Positions 9,201 to 11,116 of a DNA stretch of 11,116 bases are shown one piece after another. Position 1 is the stretch's first letter. Every line of letters begins with the position of its first letter. The notes below the pieces were generated by a model, which saw nothing but the letters and a program-made list of their open reading frames with translations, did not search any database and was not told the DNA's origin. This DNA is from Spirogloea muscicola (lineage: Eukaryota > Streptophyta > Zygnematophyceae > Spirogloeales > Spirogloeaceae), in contig WELB01000247.1 of the NCBI GenBank assembly GCA_009602725.1, positions 5,833 through 16,948 of the forward strand. The letters run 5' to 3'. The translations under genes were made by a program, and so were the position numbers.

Positions 9201-9546
9201 TCAACGACAGCCAGTAAGTGCTTGCTGTATCTTCTGGTTTTCAGCTCTTAGTGCACCCAGCAGATAACTGTCAACCGTCCGCTGGGCACATGCTATCCAT
9301 TGCACCATTGAGGCTAATGAGAAGTCAAAGATGCATTGTGCTCATCACAGGTTTTTGCAAGCTTTGCAAACTGTGATGCACTCGAGACTACAGAGTGGCC
9401 CTCACGAGCGAAAGGCGGGAGAGTCATTCTATACAAATCCCTGGCCAGAATGCTTTTGCAAAGAAATTGTTAGTGGCAAGATGCTGGACACTGCCAAACT
9501 GGAAAAGGCAGAAGCATTGCAGCTGTGCTCAGATGCCCGGACGTGA
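6235..9546 (+). CDS. Plant-type GDP-fucose O-fucosyltransferase family protein (type II membrane protein), 13 exons
   Basis: Exons: 6235-6450, 6537-6618 (or to 6660), 6772-6819, 6919-6989, 7095-7183, 7363-7486, 7643-7932, 8130-8259, 8356-8514, 8657-8719, 8915-8988, 9127-9213, 9351-9546. Phases agree and the sum is 543 codons including TGA. The protein has a Pro-rich cytosolic start, one membrane anchor (about residues 29-48), a Glu-rich stem, then the family core: NGYLTVRCNGGLNQQRTA (122-139), AVVVARLMNATLVLP, DVDHFIKYLKNDVTIV, LRCRVNFHALRF, HLRFEMDMLAFAGC (295-308), KCPLTPEE (343-350), LASGDIFAG (368-376), AIDYLVC and, near the C-terminus, NPWPECFC. These match the plant O-fucosyltransferase-like family (PF10250), which includes pectin rhamnosyltransferase-like members, so the acceptor and even the sugar cannot be fixed. 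Expected in the Golgi, facing the lumen. The start is supported by the membrane anchor and the GCCGCCATGG context. Confidence 0.93.
6265..6285 (+). repeat. (CCG)7 microsatellite encoding a proline run
   Basis: Seven perfect CCG codons give Pro11-Pro17 in the cytosolic N-terminal tail of the O-fucosyltransferase-like protein, just before the membrane anchor. A second short triplet run, five GAG codons at 6436-6450, encodes Glu68-72 in the stem, directly at the end of exon 1. Both are in regions expected to be poorly constrained. Confidence 0.85.
6619..6666 (+). other. Two in-phase alternative 5' splice sites, 42 bp apart
   Basis: ACA followed by GTGAGT occurs with GT at 6619 and again with GT at 6661. 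Both leave the same reading phase and both join correctly to the exon at 6772. Use of the second adds 14 residues (14 codons, no stop) between the stem and the catalytic domain. Sequence alone does not say which is preferred. Confidence 0.5.
8260..8355 (+). other. Non-canonical GC-AG intron in the O-fucosyltransferase gene
   Basis: The exon ending KCPLTPEE closes at GAGGAG (8254-8259) and the next bases are GCAAGA, not GT. The following exon begins at 8356 after TTTTACAG with VGFILQAMGF, which continues the family alignment directly (plant members read CPLTP-E-VG here). AG followed by GCAAG is the usual consensus of the rare GC donor class. GT dinucleotides further downstream would add residues where the family has none. 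Confidence 0.75.
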
Positions 9547-10027
9547 CCTCTGTGATGCAATCTTTTCAATGCAAGAACTAGTATGCCTGTAGGTATCTCT
9601 TATCTCTGAGCCTATGGCCACACATTGCAGAATTTCACCTTGTTTTATTGGTAAGGCAAAGAAGGTGCAGTCACTGCGAGCTGGGTGAAGCCCATCGTCC
9701 TCATGGCTTACTAGTCTAGCTAGCGCCAATAAGGCTTGCCAGTTCTTATCAGACAAGGTAAGTGCGATGTGGAGGTCAGCCAGAGGGAGGTTGGTCCAAG
9801 GACAGGCGAGAATGGCCGATAAGGAAGCCCAACTGTGAGTGCGGTAGGAAAGCTCAGCCAGGCAGAAGAGGATAACCCAGTGGAGGAGCTCCACAGAGGA
9901 GCCGTTTTGCAGAGACCTCAGCCCAAGTCACCTGCAAACTTTAGCAGAGCGTGCGCCAGCCAGTAAGCAACCCACGTGCCCGCTCCCCAACCGCCTCACA
10001 GCGGGCCGAGCCGAGCCAGTCCAATGT
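9547..10027. other. 3' flank of the O-fucosyltransferase gene; one unassigned - strand open frame
   Basis: No recognisable gene. A - strand frame is open from 9894 to 9529 (121 codons) and reads partly hydrophobic (LLHWVILFCLAEL near its start), but it shows no family motif and overlaps the end of the + strand coding exon. The stretch nearest 10027 may still belong to the 3' tail of remnant C. I assign no function to any of it. Confidence 0.4.
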
Positions 10028-10146
10028 CCATGCAAAGGGCAAAAGAAAGAAAGCGGCTGCTGATATGAAAGAATCGGCTGTGAAATGCCAGCCAGATGCA
10101 TACAGGTGTTCATGACGGAGCCAAAGGCTAGGCAGACAGGGCGCCC
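10028..10146 (-). mobile_element. 3' untranslated tail of retroelement remnant C
   Basis: Read on the - strand, directly after the LTRGY stop at 10147, the sequence reaches GCTGGCATTTCACAGCC (about 10077-10093) and then GCTTTCTTTC and CCTTTGCATGG. Tail A' reads GCTAGCCTTTCACAGCC, then (across insertion B) GCTGTTTCTTTC and CCTTGTGCAT. Remnant D on the + strand reads GCTGGCCTCTCACAGCC, then TTGTTTCTT. The order and spacing are kept in all three, so this is a shared 3' tail and not a chance match. Where the tail ends towards 10000 is not clear. Confidence 0.55.
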
Positions 10147-10603
10147 TCAATACCCCCGTGTCAGCAGTAGGAAGTCAGATGATCTGAGGGGAGGAAGAGC
10201 AACCCCGCTGCGCAAGCCAGAGGCTGCTGCAAGGGCGCGACCAGCGCGGCGGTGCAAAGCAAGCGCTTGGGAGCGCTGCAGGGACATAGACAGTCGCATA
10301 CGGTAGCAGGACACCAGACCCAAAGGCACCTAGCCACCGGGAAGGGCAGCACCCTGCTCCCGGCGCCGCTGGTCAGCTTGAGAGGCCAGCAGCGAAAGTA
10401 ACGAGGACCACCGACCCCCGTAACACCCATGGATGTCCATGGCCAGGGGGTAAAAGGTATCACCCGCCGGGTGGTCCTTGTACTTGTGCAGCTTCTTCCG
10501 TTCGGCTACCTTCACAGCGTAGCCGGTCTCAAAGGGCGAAGGGAGTGCGAGTAGGGGGGGTGCAGTGGCTGCTGCTTCCACGTTCCGACAGGGCGATGCT
10601 TTT
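10147..10603 (-). pseudogene. Retroelement ORF remnant C: C-terminal domain with an in-frame TAG, ending LTRGY-stop
   Basis: On the - strand one frame runs from about 10603 to the TGA at 10147-10149, broken only by a TAG at 10330-10332. It shows AVKVAERKKLHKYKDHP, LAMDIHGCYGGRW, then after the TAG RLSMSLQRSQALALHRRAGR and SSDFLLLTRGY. The blocks line up in order with remnant B (ERKMQHYSDYP, AAIDIFGCLGPRF, RVSACLLRAQANALHQKAGR, DLDVLTRGY). The Asp-containing strand found in B (LVDVVV) is missing or altered here; the alignment fades near 10581, where remnant D begins in the other direction. It is read as the 3' end of a 5'-truncated non-LTR element, mildly decayed. Confidence 0.6.
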
Positions 10604-10651
10604 CCGCCCTTTGATTATTTAAATCTGCACTTGCTGACTAGAGGTTATTGA
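10590..10651 (+). pseudogene. Retroelement ORF remnant D: last ~20 codons ending LTRGY-stop
   Basis: On the + strand the frame GDAFPPFDYLNLHLLTRGY is followed by TGA at 10649-10651. The ending is the same as in A, B and C, and the preceding proline plus Asp/Leu residues fit the family end (PLRSSDFLL in C). Only this short end survives. Its 5' limit falls where - strand remnant C starts, so the two lie 5'-to-5'. Confidence 0.5.
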
Positions 10652-10790
10652 GAGTTCACTTACGGAAGTCACAGAAAGTATTTTCGTGATGGTTCCTTCC
10701 GGGCCCTTTTAGACTTCATGCCTCTGGGCTGGCCTCTCACAGCCATAGCCTTACATTGGAAGATCTTGTTTCTTCTTGCAGTCCAGGGCC
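10652..10790 (+). mobile_element. 3' untranslated tail of retroelement remnant D
   Basis: After the stop, bases 10679-10754 (TATTTTCG, CCCTTTTAGAC, CTGGGCTGGCCTCTCACAG, CCATAGCCTTAC) align with tail A' at 5310-5365, and bases 10755-10780 align with A' after insertion B (5978-6000). The polypyrimidine stretch at 10764-10779 ending in GCAG looks like a splice acceptor but lies in this conserved tail block. The far end of the tail is uncertain. Confidence 0.5.
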
Positions 10791-11116
10791 GGCGACACAG
10801 TTGTCATCGCTTGCGGCTGGTTGAGTGCCGCGGGGGCAGGCGACGAGTCGGCAGCCAGGACGTCAGCCCGGCGAGGAGGCCCAAGCGGGGGCTTGCGGAG
10901 AAAGAAAGTGCTCGCCCATTGAGAATAGGGGCTGGAATAACCAGCCCGAAAAAGAATGAACAGAGTACGAGAAGGGGGCCAGGGGAAGCGCTAAGTAACA
11001 GAAACAAAGCTGCTACGAGACACTCAGTAACCCCTGCTAAGCAGCCGCAGATCAGAGATGCTGGGCTCCTGGAAGTGGGTCCCCTGGCCAGAGCCAGAGG
11101 CAGCAGCGAGGGCTCT
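10791..11116. other. Right end of window, nothing recognised
   Basis: GC-rich at first, then purine-rich on the + strand. The open frames here (for example 11007-10804 on the - strand and about 10780-10920 on the + strand) are short and without recognisable motifs. The stretch may be more element tail or flanking DNA cut by the window edge. Confidence 0.4.

Noticed and set aside
9644-9649. AATAAA on the - strand as a polyadenylation signal
   Set aside because: It lies inside the only - strand open frame nearby and not after its stop, and no - strand gene is supported.
9628-9765. Possible + strand exon between CATTGCAG (about 9630) and CAAG|GTAAGTG (about 9757)
   Set aside because: Frames between the sites contain stops (for example TAG and TAA near 9710-9730) and no family similarity is visible; the glycosyltransferase ends normally at 9546.
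4558-10601. Short shared string AGGGCGATGCTT at about 4559 and 10590 as a repeat family member
   Set aside because: The match does not extend on either side; 12 bases in 11 kb is weak evidence.
10764-10920. Splice acceptor (TTTCTTCTTGCAG) followed by a short open exon
   Set aside because: The pyrimidine tract aligns with the shared 3' tail of the element copies, there is no matching donor or recognisable coding sequence, and the frame closes by 10920.
1-11116. tRNA, rRNA, CRISPR array, bacterial operon or phage features
   Set aside because: None seen. The coding regions are spliced eukaryotic genes, and no cloverleaf, regular spacer array or operon layout was found by eye.

Overview
The window is nuclear DNA of a photosynthetic eukaryote. 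It carries two intron-dense genes on the + strand: a plastid-type SRP54 (chloroplast signal recognition particle GTPase) and a plant-type GDP-fucose O-fucosyltransferase-like glycosyltransferase. I rebuilt both by hand from GT-AG (once GC-AG) splice sites. All exon phases agree and both reading frames stay open to their stops. The pairing of these proteins, the bacterial-like RNA-binding motif kept in cpSRP54, and the intron density suggest a streptophyte green alga or another early-diverging green plant. That placement is inference; the species cannot be read from the sequence.

Layout. Bases 1-4445: cpSRP54, whose start codon lies left of the window; 15 exons are visible, covering transit peptide, N, G and M domains and a basic tail. 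Bases 4446-4930: 3' flank with nothing recognised. Bases about 4935-5977: a pile of decayed non-LTR-retrotransposon 3' ends. They include a 599-bp 5'-truncated insertion (5366-5964) flanked by a perfect 13-bp direct repeat and nested inside the 3' tail of an older relative. Bases 5978-6234: the rest of that older tail, passing into the leader of the next gene. Bases 6235-9546: a complete 13-exon O-fucosyltransferase-family gene (about 542 residues, single N-terminal membrane anchor). Bases 9547-10027: flank with one unassigned open frame. Bases about 10028-10790: two more retroelement ends lying 5'-to-5' (one -, one +). Bases 10791-11116: nothing recognised.

The two host genes have no functional link that I can see. 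cpSRP54 acts in the plastid, targeting thylakoid proteins with cpSRP43 and cpFtsY. The glycosyltransferase should act in the Golgi on glycoproteins or cell-wall polysaccharide. What ties the window together is the mobile-element family. At least four remnants end in the same residues, Leu-Thr-Arg-Gly-Tyr followed at once by a stop codon, and three share an alignable 3' untranslated tail. I do not recognise this exact family. Its coding part resembles the C-terminal region of restriction-like-endonuclease non-LTR elements. It is the best candidate for something undescribed here.
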